Shown: positions 29,506 through 38,824, counted from the first letter of the stretch. The stretch: DNA of 64,000 nt from Niveibacterium sp. SC-1 (GCF_038235435.1 NZ_CP151275.1:3906001-3970000); one strand, 5' to 3'. Notes: generated from the letters alone by a model not told the origin. Made by a program: numbers and translations.

Positions 29506-30344
29506 GCGGCGGGGCGGCGGCGCTCATACCCTGGGGGCCGCCCCCCATGGGTGCGTGGTCTGGCCCGGCCTTGAGCATGCAAAGGCAAGCCCCGGCCTTG
29601 GCGCTTTGCGGCCACGTGGCAGCCTACTTCAGCGTCACGCTGGACGACGATGGCGGCAGCCCCGCGACCGTGCGCACGCTTCCCGATGGCTGCAGCGACC
29701 TGATGTTCAATCTTGGCCCTGCGCCGTGCGCCTGGGTGCGAGGCCCACGCACCCGGGCTGCTTGTTACGAACACCACGCCCCTATGACGCTCGTCGGAGT
29801 TCAGCTCCAGCCCGGCGCGCTGCATGCGCTGACCGGTCTGGCGGCCAGCCGCTTGCGAGACCGATGGCAAAGCCTGGACGACACCATGGAAGAAGCCGAA
29901 CCGGGTGGCGCAGCGGCTGCACAGCGCCTGCAGCGGGCAATGCGCGAGGCGCATGAATTGACCGCCTGCGCAGCCCTGCTCGACGCCTACCTGGAACCTC
30001 GCCTGCAGGCGCGAGCCGTCGACCGCCGCGTCCTGCGCGCCCTGGCGTCCTTGGCGGCGACGGGAGGCGGAGTGGCGATCGCCGATCTCGCCGCGCAATG
30101 CGCCACCAGCGAACGCAACCTCGGCCGTCTGTTCGCCCGCTGGGTCGGCCTGGCCCCCAAGCGCCTGGCCCTGATACTCCGGTTCCAGCGCGTCTTGAGC
30201 GCGGCCAACAGCGGGCAGCCGCCCGCCTGGGGCGACCTCGCTCACGAGCTGGGTTACAGCGATCAGCCGCACCTGATTCGCGACTTTGCCGCCTACGCCG
30301 GGCTTTCACCGGCAGCGCTGCTGGGGAGCTCCGGCTCGGCTTGA
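29502..30344 (+). CDS. AraC-family transcriptional regulator
   Basis: A 280-residue regulator. The N-terminal part has the PDGCSDLMFNLG block of the DUF6597-type sensory domain. The C-terminal AraC helix-turn-helix pair covers ATSERNLGRLFARWVGLAPKRL and LAHELGYSDQPHLIRDFAAYAG. The ATG at 29502 overlaps the VOC stop (ATGA), which indicates coupled translation and suggests it controls this small operon. Ligand is unknown. Confidence 0.87.
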   Translation: MSGGAAALIPWGPPPMGAWSGPALSMQRQAPALALCGHVAAYFSVTLDDDGGSPATVRTLPDGCSDLMFNLGPAPCAWVRGPRTRAACYEHHAPMTLVGVQLQPGALHALTGLAASRLRDRWQSLDDTMEEAEPGGAAAAQRLQRAMREAHELTACAALLDAYLEPRLQARAVDRRVLRALASLAATGGGVAIADLAAQCATSERNLGRLFARWVGLAPKRLALILRFQRVLSAANSGQPPAWGDLAHELGYSDQPHLIRDFAAYAGLSPAALLGSSGSA

Positions 30345-30388
30345 GTCTCCCCACGCTTTCAAGCCGCTCACAAATCGGGGGCACTTCA

Positions 30389-30412
30389 CGCAGGCCCGCG
30401 ATCGGGCCTGCG
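30389..30412. terminator. Strong hairpin between AraC and porin genes
   Basis: CGCAGGCCCG-CGAT-CGGGCCTGCG is a perfect 10-bp stem lying between two converging genes. There is no good T-run on either side. Confidence 0.55.
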
Positions 30413-30423
30413 TCTCAAGCGCG

Positions 30424-31902
30424 TCAGAACGCCAGGATGGCGCCGGCCTGGATGCGTGACGCGTCGCCCTTGTTCGACAGCGTCTCAGTCGGCTGGGTGT
30501 CGTTCTCGATCCGGGCGTAGATGTACTCCAGCCCCAGCGTCAGCGGCGGCAGCGGGTTCCACAAGGTGTTCACATGGAAGGACTGCTGCTTGCCGATCGC
30601 GGTGAGCGGATAGGCGGGATGCGGGTGCTCCGTCTTGATGGCGCCCCAGGTAAAGCTGGAACGCAGCTGGTTCGACCAGAAGTGCTGTACGCCGAGTGTC
30701 ACGCCCGAGGAGCGGGTTGCCTTGAGCTTGCCGTCCACGATGGCTGCGCTGTCCGAGCCACCTTCGTCAAACCCCGGGCTGCCGAAGATGTAGCGCGCGA
30801 TGCCTTCGCCCGTCGTGAAGTTCGCGAGCAGGCCGCTGTTGCCGGAATAGTTGTAGCGCCCCGACACCAGCAGGCCGTAGCCGTTGACGCTGTCCTCTCC
30901 GACAAAGCCGTTGATCGGCGTCCCGCCCGTGTTGTCGATCGTCATCCTGCGCAGCACGCCGGCAACGGCGACGTTGCCCCACGGCCGGTTCAGCTGGTAG
31001 CGCGCGGTGAGATCAGGGACCTTGTCCGTGAAGTTCAGCGGCTGCATGGTCTGGCCGGTCTGGAAGGAGATGGTGTTCGCACCGAAGAAGTCCGCTTCCG
31101 GGTTCTCGATGGCGAACGCAAGCTCGTCCGTACCCAAGGGCATCGCGTAACGCAGCTGCGGTGAGCGGGTGGCATTGGGCAGGCCGACCGCGCCGTTGAA
31201 GTCCAGCGTTTCGGGGAAGGCGTCCAGGTTCGCGAAGTTGGACCACCACTGGCCCGCCAGCCAGCGATCCATCTTCCCGTAGGCGTGCCGCAGCCGGAAG
31301 GCGCTGGAGTTGGTGTAGAGCTCGCCACCGCCCGCGCCGTAGAAGTCGCCTTCGATGAAGGTGTAGAGCTCGCCCCAGGCGGTCGGTGTCGAGGTCGCGA
31401 GGTTCAGGCGCGACTCGCGTGCCGACATGTAGAAGTTGTCGCCATGGTGTGCCAGCGGAGAACCCTTGACCGGGATGTAGCTGATCATCGTGGGGTTGCC
31501 ACCCATGCCGCCGGAAATGTCCTTGATGACATCCAGCTTGATGTAGCCGCCGACCTTGACCGAGGTGTTCGTCCCCGGAAGCTTCCACGAGTTCGGCAAG
31601 CTGCCTTCGGTGACCACCTTGGCGGGCGCGGTGTCCACCGCTGCGACGGTAGTCGTGGCGGCAGCGGTGGCGGGCACAGCGACCACTGGCGTAACCGCCT
31701 GCGCGGCTGTCGCCTGCGAGGGGGCAGCGGCGGCAGAAGCGGCCTGCAGTTCCCGCAGCTGCTTCTGCAAGGATTCGATCTGCTCTGCCATGGCCTTGAG
31801 CTTTGCGTCGATATCCGGCGCGGCATGGGAAGGCGCTGCAAATGCCAGGGCGAGCGCGCCGACCATCGCATGCAAACGGAATCTGGTAACTGCGGTCCTC
31901 AT
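30424..31902 (-). CDS. DcaP-like outer membrane porin
   Basis: A 492-residue outer-membrane beta-barrel protein. It has a signal peptide (MRTAVTRFRLHAMVGALALAFA to SHA), a short coiled-coil (KLKAMAEQIESLQKQLRELQA) as in trimeric DcaP-type porins, an Ala/Thr-rich linker, then a barrel of amphipathic strands ending in a terminal phenylalanine (IQAGAILAF). DcaP-type porins pass organic acids or other negatively charged small molecules. The start at 31902 gives the signal peptide. A frame extending to 32379 is Arg-rich and rejected. There is no neighbouring partner. Confidence 0.85.
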   Translation of the reverse strand: MRTAVTRFRLHAMVGALALAFAAPSHAAPDIDAKLKAMAEQIESLQKQLRELQAASAAAAPSQATAAQAVTPVVAVPATAAATTTVAAVDTAPAKVVTEGSLPNSWKLPGTNTSVKVGGYIKLDVIKDISGGMGGNPTMISYIPVKGSPLAHHGDNFYMSARESRLNLATSTPTAWGELYTFIEGDFYGAGGGELYTNSSAFRLRHAYGKMDRWLAGQWWSNFANLDAFPETLDFNGAVGLPNATRSPQLRYAMPLGTDELAFAIENPEADFFGANTISFQTGQTMQPLNFTDKVPDLTARYQLNRPWGNVAVAGVLRRMTIDNTGGTPINGFVGEDSVNGYGLLVSGRYNYSGNSGLLANFTTGEGIARYIFGSPGFDEGGSDSAAIVDGKLKATRSSGVTLGVQHFWSNQLRSSFTWGAIKTEHPHPAYPLTAIGKQQSFHVNTLWNPLPPLTLGLEYIYARIENDTQPTETLSNKGDASRIQAGAILAF

Positions 31903-32563
31903 CACTGCAAAACCTTTTCTGACAAAACTGCGGATTGGTAGGGAGTGGATCTCGCCTCGGCCCGGTTCCGGACTCATGGGCAACGAGAGCAGCCAGAGGC
32001 CGTCTTCGGCTGTGGCGCGTTCGCGCGAAGCAGCTCGCGCTGCGGTCTTCGGGTCGCGACCCGCTCTGCGCCGGCTGCCGGCCGGCGATCCCGTGGTTCC
32101 CTGGGGGCCAGCTCGGCGCAGCTTCCCGGAGCGAAGCCCGAACAGCAAAAACGCACGTAGATAACAAATACGAGGCTGCATTCTTCCGTTCGGGCGATCC
32201 GCCGCATTGACTGCCGTCAACCGCCGCAGCTCAGCACTGCAAACGAAAGTGGCATCGCGACAGTCGGCGGCTTGAAGCGACTCGTTCGGCCGAGTCAGCG
32301 GTTCAGGAAGCTCGATGCGGCCGATGTCATGGATGACCTGCGGCAAGGTCCATTCCCGGCATTGCGCTACGGTCGCCACACCGCAGCGTCGACGCGCGGC
32401 TCAGACGCGAAGGCCCTTTCCAGCTTGAAGGCAGGCGCGGACGGCGAGAGACTGCGTGCCTGTTGCCGGCTCTCTGCGGGCAGCCCTGCACTCAGAAGCA
32501 CGATGCGCAGCCCGTTCTGCCACTCGTCCGCGTGACCATCCAGGAAGAGAGAAAAGACACGCG
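31903..32563. other. Intergenic region without a recognisable gene
   Basis: This 661-bp gap between divergent genes must hold the porin promoter and the lipoprotein promoter. Open frames here lack ribosome sites and read as compositional noise. No conserved motif was identified. Confidence 0.5.
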
Positions 32564-32782
32564 ATGAACCGCCCGCTCCTTGCAACGATCGCGACCTCGA
32601 TCTGCCTCGTCGTCGGGTGCAGTTCGACATCCCGGGAGGCGCCTCCAGCGTCCGACGCGACACGGCCCGAAGCGGTCAACGAACAGTGTCAGGTCTTCCG
32701 CGCCGGCCTCACTGCCGACCCGCTGCAGGAGTGCATGCGCGCGCTTGGAGAGGAAGGCTGCAAGAGGTGCCTGGCCTGGTAG
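32564..32782 (+). CDS. Small Cys-rich lipoprotein
   Basis: A 72-residue lipoprotein. The N-terminal signal MNRPLLATIATSICLVVGC ends in a lipobox (LVVGC). The mature part contains a Cys-rich end (QCQVFRAG, ECMRALGEEGCKRCLAW) with four cysteines that could bind a metal or form disulphides. The ATG at 32564 follows an AGGAAGAGA purine-rich site. A degraded copy of its 3' end occurs at 35962-36058. Confidence 0.65.
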   Translation: MNRPLLATIATSICLVVGCSSTSREAPPASDATRPEAVNEQCQVFRAGLTADPLQECMRALGEEGCKRCLAW

Positions 32783-33117
32783 CAGACCTGCTCGGGCATC
32801 CGCGCCCGCAAGACGCAGCTCGCCTTCGCGCGGCGCTCCGGTCAGCGCGGTGCGGGGTTCCGCCGCAACGCACAGGAGGCCGACCTGCCGCAATAGTTGC
32901 GTGCGCCGACGAGCACGGCCCAGGCGCGCCATTCCGGCCACTTCATTGCTGCAGGTCTACTTCGTGGCGCGCTCGGTATCGTCTTTCGCGTACCGGGAAC
33001 AGTCGGGCCCGACAGCTCGTCCGTAGCATGCAACCCAGCGATCGCCCCCGCTGAATCGCATCGGGTACGAAGACTGGCCGCGCCCGCCGAGCATGCAATC
33101 GCGCGGTTCGTATCGCC
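32783..33117. other. Intergenic region, nothing recognised
   Basis: This 335-bp gap lies between the lipoprotein and the convergent CYTH gene. Short frames are compositional. No clear hairpin with a T-run was seen. Confidence 0.4.
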
Positions 33118-33678
33118 TCAGGACGCACAGAATGCGCAGCGGTGCATCGAGGCAAACGGGCTTGCTCTCCCGTCTCCTTGCCTGGAGCGCCGCGATGCCA
33201 GCCCCGCAGAAAATTCCTCGGGGAGCCCGAACATGGCCAGGGATCGATTCCCGTAGCGGGTGTCGCCGGTGATGTCCTGCCCGATCCAGCCGGGAGTTTC
33301 GACCGCTTCCTCGGGCGAGGACAACTCGACCTCTGCGATGACCAGGCCCGCCAGCACGCCCCCGAAGACATCGACTTCGAACACATGCCGACCAAAGGGG
33401 ACGGCATAGCGCGTCTTGCACAGGACGCGACCGACACAGTGACGTTCGAGTATCTCCCTCGCATCCTTGAGCGGGATGAGGTACTCGTACTCTTCGCGCA
33501 TCGACCCCTGACGGGGGGACTTCAAGGTGAGCCAGGCCCGCGCTCCACTGATGCGGACGCGCGTCGTCATCCGGCCGCTTTCCTTGCTCAGATAGCCCTG
33601 TGCGATCAAGGCGCCATCGCGTGGCTCGATGATCGTGGGGTCAGCTACCAGATATCGACGTTCTATTTCCGTACTCAT
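33118..33678 (-). CDS. CYTH domain protein (inorganic triphosphatase-like)
   Basis: A 186-residue protein of the CYTH superfamily (class IV adenylate cyclase / triphosphate tunnel enzymes). The N-terminal EIERRYLV is the EXEXK-type signature with Arg in the last position. Charged tunnel strands follow (TTRVRISGARAWLTLKSP, REEYEYLIPL, EVDVFGGVLAGLVIAEVEL). Small bacterial members usually hydrolyse inorganic triphosphate. The Lys-to-Arg change could alter activity. The C-terminal 30 residues extend past the domain. Confidence 0.85.
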   Translation of the reverse strand: MSTEIERRYLVADPTIIEPRDGALIAQGYLSKESGRMTTRVRISGARAWLTLKSPRQGSMREEYEYLIPLKDAREILERHCVGRVLCKTRYAVPFGRHVFEVDVFGGVLAGLVIAEVELSSPEEAVETPGWIGQDITGDTRYGNRSLAMFGLPEEFSAGLASRRSRQGDGRASPFASMHRCAFCAS

Positions 33679-34349
33679 GACCGCTCCGGGCGCATGGCTT
33701 CCATCAAAAGGCCGACGTGCCCATCAAAATTAAACGTTTTACCTTACAGGTCAATATCCAGCCATCGTCCCGTGATCCGGACCGCCCGAGCCTGGGCGAG
33801 CAGGCTTGGGCGAGGGGCAAGGCCTGGCTCGAACCGATCCGAGCAATGGGTCGTGCCTTCCGGCAGACCGTGAAGCCGCGACCGCGAAGCTGGAGTCTCC
33901 CCCGCGATCAGGGTTGATGGCTTCTCCCTGCCCGCCATCTTGTTGGCCGGAAGCGCCAAGCAGATTGAAGAACCCCGTCGGCCCACCGGCACGCGGCGCC
34001 ACACCGGGTCCACCCCGGCATTCCTGGACGGCGCGGGCCGGTGCATGCTCGTTCGACATGCACGCCCGTGCGCCGCGCGAGCGCCAAGTCGCGCCCAGTT
34101 TGCGCAAGCGCAAACAGCTTGCTGACGACGCGTTCGGCATCGCGGTTGGCGGCCGCGGGACAGCAAGCAGATGTGTCTCCAAGCACCATGCGCCCAGAAA
34201 ACAAAGGCTTACGTAATTGCCTAGACAGGCATTTCGCTGAAAGCCGTTAATCGCTTGTTCGCGCGTCCGGAAGGCGCGCCGCCAGACGACTGAGTCTGGA
34301 CTAACAACAACCAGAATTCCGAGCCCGGGACTTGAAGGCAGGTCAGGAA
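33679..34349. other. Intergenic region with AT-rich patches
   Basis: This 671-bp gap has an AT-rich stretch near 33717-33760 and another near 34195-34260, likely promoter DNA for the divergent CYTH and diguanylate cyclase genes. A 66-codon plus-strand frame at 33717 has no clear ribosome site and was not called. No riboswitch-like fold was recognised. Confidence 0.4.
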
Positions 34350-35885
34350 ATGCCCCAGAAATACGTCACATCGCTACGCCGCCTGCTGGAGGGACTCCAG
34401 CGCCGCTTGAGCCTGAACGCGCAGCGCGGCCTCCTGCTGCTGTTCGTGCTCGTGCAGGCGCTCTTCGTCGGCGGTTACCTGACGCTTGAGCGCGTGCGCA
34501 TCTATGACGGGGCGCGCCACTCCCTGCGCAATACGGCGCTTCTGCAGGCGCAGTATTTCGAGACGAGCATGGACGCCATGCGCTATCAATTGCGCGTGGT
34601 CGGCAACGCCCTGTTGTTGAACCACACAGTCCCACTCGAGGAAGCGGATTCCTTCATCGGCAACGAGTTGAAAAAGGACTGGCTGGATGCCGTGATCGTC
34701 TTCAACGAAGACGGTGACTTCGTCGCCCGCGGCAGCTCCCTGCCGTTCTCACAGATTCTCTGTCCCTCCGCGCTGGAGGCACAGAGCTTCCGCAACGCTC
34801 CACTCTTCAAGGAACTGCGCCAGAAGGGCGTCACCGAACATCTCTTCTACTGGCACAGCGAGGGCACCGACCCGAGACATGCGGGCTTCGCGGTCTACCG
34901 CGCGATTCGCGACCCCCAGGGGCGCTATCTGGGCGGCATCGTCGGGCACCTCAATGCGACCACCCTGGCGAAACTCTTCACCCGCCTCAACGAGCGAGGT
35001 CTCGACCTGGGGCCTCGGGGCGTCATGGCCGTCATCGATCGCGGCACCGGAACCCAGCTCGCGCGCATGGGCAGCGAACTGAAGTACGCGCCCGATCCTG
35101 CCCTCGCGCCTCCCTTTGCCGATTTCGCCAGCGATACGGTCTGGCGGACGGAGCACTATGGGTCGCCCTACGACGGCGTGGAACGGATGGGCGTATTCCT
35201 CAACCTCAACGAGCGCAAATGGGTTCTCGCCGTGGCACTGTCCGAGCGTGATCTCCTGTGGGGCTGGCATGTGCAGGTGGGACTCGCCCTCGTGACCTTC
35301 AGCCTGATGGCGCTGCTGCAATGGTTGCTGCTGCACTACGCGCACACCAACTTCCTGCACCGCGAGCATCTGGCTCAGGCAGCCCGACGCGATGCACTGA
35401 CCGACCTCGCGAATCGCCGCCATTTCAACGAATGGGCGCAGGGCGCTTGCTGCCTCGCACGGCGTCATCACCAGCCACTTTGCGTGCTCGCCTTCGACCT
35501 GGACCACTTCAAGAAGATCAACGACAGCTATGGCCATGACGGCGGCGACGCCGTGCTCAAGCATGTCGCCCACGCGCTGCGTGGTCTGGTGCGCGAGAGT
35601 GATTTCGCCGCGCGCTTCGGCGGAGAAGAGTTCGTCGTGGCCTTGCCGCAGACCGAACTGGACGCCGCGCTGCAGGTGGCCGAAAGGATCCGCGCAGGCT
35701 TTGCCACGCAGGCAGCGGACTTCCGGGGACAGGCCATCCACTTCACCGCCAGCTTCGGCCTGGCACTCGTGAGGCCCGACGAGCTTGAGCAGGAGGACGG
35801 CATCCATGCAGCCCTGGCCCGCGCTGACATGGCGCTCTACGCGTCCAAGCAGGCCGGGCGCAACCGCGTGACCGTGGCGGACTAA
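34350..35885 (+). CDS. Membrane diguanylate cyclase (GGDEF) with periplasmic sensor
   Basis: A 511-residue inner-membrane enzyme that makes cyclic di-GMP from two GTP. TM1 (GLLLLFVLVQALFVGGYL) and TM2 (VGLALVTFSLMALLQWLLL) bracket a periplasmic Cache-like sensor of about 250 residues. The C-terminal GGDEF domain carries RFGGEEF in the active site and an RXXD inhibitory site (RESD) five residues before GGEEF, so product feedback is expected. The ATG at 34350 is preferred to an upstream TTG at 34332. It is an orphan with no neighbouring c-di-GMP effector. Confidence 0.93.
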   Translation: MPQKYVTSLRRLLEGLQRRLSLNAQRGLLLLFVLVQALFVGGYLTLERVRIYDGARHSLRNTALLQAQYFETSMDAMRYQLRVVGNALLLNHTVPLEEADSFIGNELKKDWLDAVIVFNEDGDFVARGSSLPFSQILCPSALEAQSFRNAPLFKELRQKGVTEHLFYWHSEGTDPRHAGFAVYRAIRDPQGRYLGGIVGHLNATTLAKLFTRLNERGLDLGPRGVMAVIDRGTGTQLARMGSELKYAPDPALAPPFADFASDTVWRTEHYGSPYDGVERMGVFLNLNERKWVLAVALSERDLLWGWHVQVGLALVTFSLMALLQWLLLHYAHTNFLHREHLAQAARRDALTDLANRRHFNEWAQGACCLARRHHQPLCVLAFDLDHFKKINDSYGHDGGDAVLKHVAHALRGLVRESDFAARFGGEEFVVALPQTELDAALQVAERIRAGFATQAADFRGQAIHFTASFGLALVRPDELEQEDGIHAALARADMALYASKQAGRNRVTVAD

Positions 35886-35961
35886 GGCGCCGGGTGCGCC
35901 GCCGTGAGACCGCGCCCTCCGCATCCGAGGCAGTGCCACTCGAATCCGCCAAGGAAAGATA

Positions 35962-36058
35962 TGTCAGGTCTGCCGTGCCGGCCTGACGCCCAATCCGCTG
36001 CACGCACGCATGCGGGAGCCCGGAGCGGAAGGGCCGCGAGAAATGCCTCGCTGGATAG
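35962..36058 (+). pseudogene. Decayed copy of the small lipoprotein 3' end
   Basis: Reading from 35962 gives CQVCRAGLTPNPLHARMRE and ends in PRW, aligned with the C-terminus of the lipoprotein at 32564-32782 (CQVFRAGLTADPLQECMRA to LAW). Three of the four cysteines are lost. One extra base before the stop (TGGATAG against TGGTAG) puts the stop out of frame. There is no N-terminal signal. It looks like a duplicated and degraded remnant, 3.2 kb from the intact gene. Confidence 0.65.
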
Positions 36059-36197
36059 CGACCTGCGACGCCGGGGTCAGGATTTTGGCGAACTCACGAA
36101 GCCTCGCTGAACGCGGACTTCATGCCGAGTTCGACCGCACGCACGTTTGCCGTTGTCATCAACGTGGCGCACCACGCGTGCGGCCATCCTCAAGGCG

Positions 36198-36680
36198 CTA
36201 GAACTTCGGCGCCGCGTTCGGATCGACGACCGCGCATACCGCCGCAAAATCCGCGAAACCACTGCTCAATGTCAGCTGGCCGCCCACGCGATCGATGCGC
36301 ACTTTCGGCTTGTTCATGAAGTTGAACTTCACCGAGCCGCTGATCTCGCGCTCGCTCACCGACGCATCGTTCAGCGAGTACCACGCATCCTTGCCATCGC
36401 TCAGAGGCGGCACCAGCGCCCCGGGAAACTTCAGGCGCACGAAGCCCTCGCCCATCTCGACACTCACGCTGCCCGAAACCGGCTTGCGCACGGTGGTCGA
36501 TCCCGCGGTGGTCTTGTCGATCGAATGGCTCTTGTGGTCGTACTCCTGCGAGTTCGAGAACTGCGTGTCGCTCACCGTGCCGCTACCCGCGCAGTTGAGC
36601 TTGGTCACCGCATGCGCCGGCAGCGCCACGCTCGCCGCAACCACCGCGAGGCCAGAGAGGATTGATTTCGCTTTTCGCAT
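36198..36680 (-). CDS. Secreted protein of unknown function
   Basis: A 160-residue protein with a clear signal peptide (MRKAKSILSGLAVVAASVALPAHA) and a mature domain rich in beta-strand (VKFNFMNKPKVRIDRVGGQLTLS). The ATG at 36680 is preceded by GAAGGAG. No cysteine pattern or enzyme motif is obvious: a pair of cysteines (LNCAGSG and AAVCAVV) could form a disulphide. It is not in an evident operon. Confidence 0.65.
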   Translation of the reverse strand: MRKAKSILSGLAVVAASVALPAHAVTKLNCAGSGTVSDTQFSNSQEYDHKSHSIDKTTAGSTTVRKPVSGSVSVEMGEGFVRLKFPGALVPPLSDGKDAWYSLNDASVSEREISGSVKFNFMNKPKVRIDRVGGQLTLSSGFADFAAVCAVVDPNAAPKF

Positions 36681-37198
36681 TGCTGCTCCTTCACGAAGAG
36701 TTGGGGGAAACTCCATCGGCCAGGCCGACCCGGCGCAGTCGTCGTTGACGCGCGTTCTCGCTGTGTCGAACTCTGGAGCGCGCGACGGTGCGCGCAGGCC
36801 ACCGTGGGTAGCCCATGTCCGCCGCGAGGGCGGCGCTTCTCTTCGATGGGGACGCAAGGGTCCAGGAGAGAAGCAACAGCGAGACGTGAGGCTCGGCTTG
36901 AAGCCAAGGGCTGTTATAGCTGACGTGCACTGCAAGATGGGCCGTGCGTCAGCGTCAGCTGCGCCCGGTCAACTCCGGCAGGCGCAGCGAACACGGCAAA
37001 CCCGCGCGCGACATGGCGGGCTCGGCACAATCCTTGACACCCCAAGGGCGTGGCCTCCGAAGGCGCTCCGTAGCATTCCTGCAGCTATCACATCCAATCA
37101 ATCGATGGCAGACGTGGTGATTGGGAGTGCAGGGTCCCAAGTTCAGACGGTGAAGTCAGATGGGGGTGCGCGGAGCAAATTGAAGCTCGCCAAAAAAC
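36681..37198. other. Intergenic region between secreted protein and HEPN cassette
   Basis: This 518-bp gap includes the secreted-protein promoter. GC falls toward its right end, near the low-GC cassette. No gene, terminator or attachment-site repeat was recognised. Confidence 0.4.
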
Positions 37199-37669
37199 TC
37201 ATATCGGCTCTACCAAGTTACACACGTGCTCAATGACGCCGTTAATCGTCTCGTAGTGACGACGAACTTGAGACAAGCTAGTCCCAACCGACTCACCATG
37301 GGCGATTTTGTGGCGCAAGGCTACCAAACTGTTGACGCTGTCTTTGCGCTCATCAACGATGAAGCCCTCAAGATCGTCCTTCCATGTCTTGCTGAACGCC
37401 CCAAAAAGGTCAACGATTTTTTCGGCTTTCGGGTTCGTCCAAGGTCCCAACTGCCGTTCAACAAATGACGCAATCTCTGGCGCGCTTCGGTTCTGAGAAT
37501 AGGCAAGAAGAAGCGCTCTAAGCGAGCTTTCTAAATAGCCAGACACCAGCACGCATAAGTACTTCGCAAAATCTGCCTGGACCTCAATCTCCGCCGTGGC
37601 AGTCGGGGCCCGATCAAAGGTGGCATCCAGACGAGTCCGGAGACGATGAATCTCGCGCCTGCCGTTCAT
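37199..37669 (-). CDS. HEPN domain protein (RiboL-PSP-HEPN / MAE_28990-like)
   Basis: A 156-residue, mostly helical protein. It carries the HEPN RNase-type motif LRHKIAHGES (R119-X4-H124) in the last third, preceded by a helix with GYLESSLRALLLAYSQN. HEPN domains of this group act as RNA-cleaving toxins or as structural partners in defence systems. The start overlaps the stop of the DUF262 gene by 4 nt (ATGA), so both are made together. GC is clearly lower than that of neighbouring genes, which suggests transfer. Catalytic RNase activity is inferred from the R-X4-H motif only. Confidence 0.8.
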   Translation of the reverse strand: MNGRREIHRLRTRLDATFDRAPTATAEIEVQADFAKYLCVLVSGYLESSLRALLLAYSQNRSAPEIASFVERQLGPWTNPKAEKIVDLFGAFSKTWKDDLEGFIVDERKDSVNSLVALRHKIAHGESVGTSLSQVRRHYETINGVIEHVCNLVEPI

Positions 37670-38781
37670 TTCACGGCAGAGAACAATTCTCGCGCCCTGC
37701 CCAAGCGCTTGCTAACAAAGTCTTCGTCGGCCGTGGAGCGAGTCACCCACGTCATGAAGTCAGGACTATTCAGCATCTCGTCATACGCAGATCGCAGTCC
37801 CGTGGACTCGAGCACCGGCCCAGCAGCCAAACGACTTGCGACACCGACCATCACGGAGTCAACAAGCGCTGCGTTGACCGCAGTCTTCAGCCTGAAGGCT
37901 CGATGCCCTATGTGTAGCCAAACGGCCTCAACGGTCTGCTCAAAGAGAGCCCTAAGCTCGCCCTCACCGTATTTCTTGAGGCCACCGTTCTCCGACATGA
38001 ATTTGTTCAGAAACTCCTTCATGGGTCGTCGATACGCATCCCCCTTATGGAAAAGCGCGAAGAACCGCAAGATCAGCTCCAAGTCCTTCAATCGCGCGCT
38101 CTTTTTCCCGTAAAGTCTCCGCCAATTTTCGTTGAGATTCAGATCATTCAGCAGCGATGCAAACTGTCCGTGATACAGGGCGACCCGAATCTCTTGTGGC
38201 TGCAGAAAAATCCCGCCGGAGTTCAGTCGCTCGAAAATTAGATACACGCTGCTCTGGTCGTCCGATGGCTCATCTTGGCGAACAATCGTGGCGTGAATAA
38301 TGCTGTCATCAAGACGGCGGCGGTCATCCGCCTCTAAGGTCTTGTACGACCGCCCCTTCCACTTCTGCTGGACATTCTCAAGAAGAAACTCTCTATTCTT
38401 GAGAATCCCAGAATAGAAGTACTGCAGCGTTTTCAGCCGCTGCTGCCCGTCCAGCACCAGATGCTTCCCAGTCGACTCCTTGACTAGAAATACGCCCGGC
38501 ACGGGTAGGCCAAGCAAGAGCGACTCCACGAATCTGTCGCACTGCGGCTTCGTCCAGACGAAATCTCTTTGGAACCCGACAGTCGACTGTCCATCCTCCG
38601 GATCAACACTAAATAGCGGAACAACGATATCGCCTTTGTCTAGCCGCTTGACGAGACCATCAACTGGATAGTCGGCGCCATACGCCGTTATCGAATACGC
38701 AGCCGGGATGACCTCGTTTATTTCGTCAAGGTCCTCGACTTCATCGTCGATTGAGAGAGCTTCAGCGTCTTCTTGGGTCAT
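37666..38781 (-). CDS. DUF262 domain protein (ParB/GmrSD-type N-terminal fold)
   Basis: A 371-residue protein with an acidic N-terminus, then a DUF262 domain (about 35-200). Key motifs are GFQRDFVW (69-76), the nucleotide/catalytic loop DGQQRL (111-116) and FERLNSGG (183-190) with LQPQEIR. The C-terminal part (200-371) is helical and has no DUF1524 HNH nuclease motif, so it is not a full GmrSD or BrxU. In this family the domain uses NTP and senses or cuts modified DNA. It is coupled to the HEPN gene as the first gene of a two-gene cassette. GC is low compared with flanks. Confidence 0.85.
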   Translation of the reverse strand: MTQEDAEALSIDDEVEDLDEINEVIPAAYSITAYGADYPVDGLVKRLDKGDIVVPLFSVDPEDGQSTVGFQRDFVWTKPQCDRFVESLLLGLPVPGVFLVKESTGKHLVLDGQQRLKTLQYFYSGILKNREFLLENVQQKWKGRSYKTLEADDRRRLDDSIIHATIVRQDEPSDDQSSVYLIFERLNSGGIFLQPQEIRVALYHGQFASLLNDLNLNENWRRLYGKKSARLKDLELILRFFALFHKGDAYRRPMKEFLNKFMSENGGLKKYGEGELRALFEQTVEAVWLHIGHRAFRLKTAVNAALVDSVMVGVASRLAAGPVLESTGLRSAYDEMLNSPDFMTWVTRSTADEDFVSKRLGRARELFSAVK

Positions 38782-38824
38782 GGATTGCCTTGGCGAGCAG
38801 GGTCAATGGAACGTATCTCGCCAA

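Noticed and set aside
33717..33917. 66-codon plus-strand frame
   Set aside because: AT-rich start region without a ribosome site; the rest is Arg/Pro-rich. A real small gene cannot be excluded but is not supported.
33679..34349. c-di-GMP (GEMM) riboswitch upstream of the diguanylate cyclase
   Set aside because: No GEMM-like core or paired stems could be found in the leader.
37199..38781. Full GmrSD or BrxU type IV restriction enzyme
   Set aside because: The DUF262 protein ends without a DUF1524/HNH motif, and the second gene encodes a HEPN fold, so this is a different arrangement.
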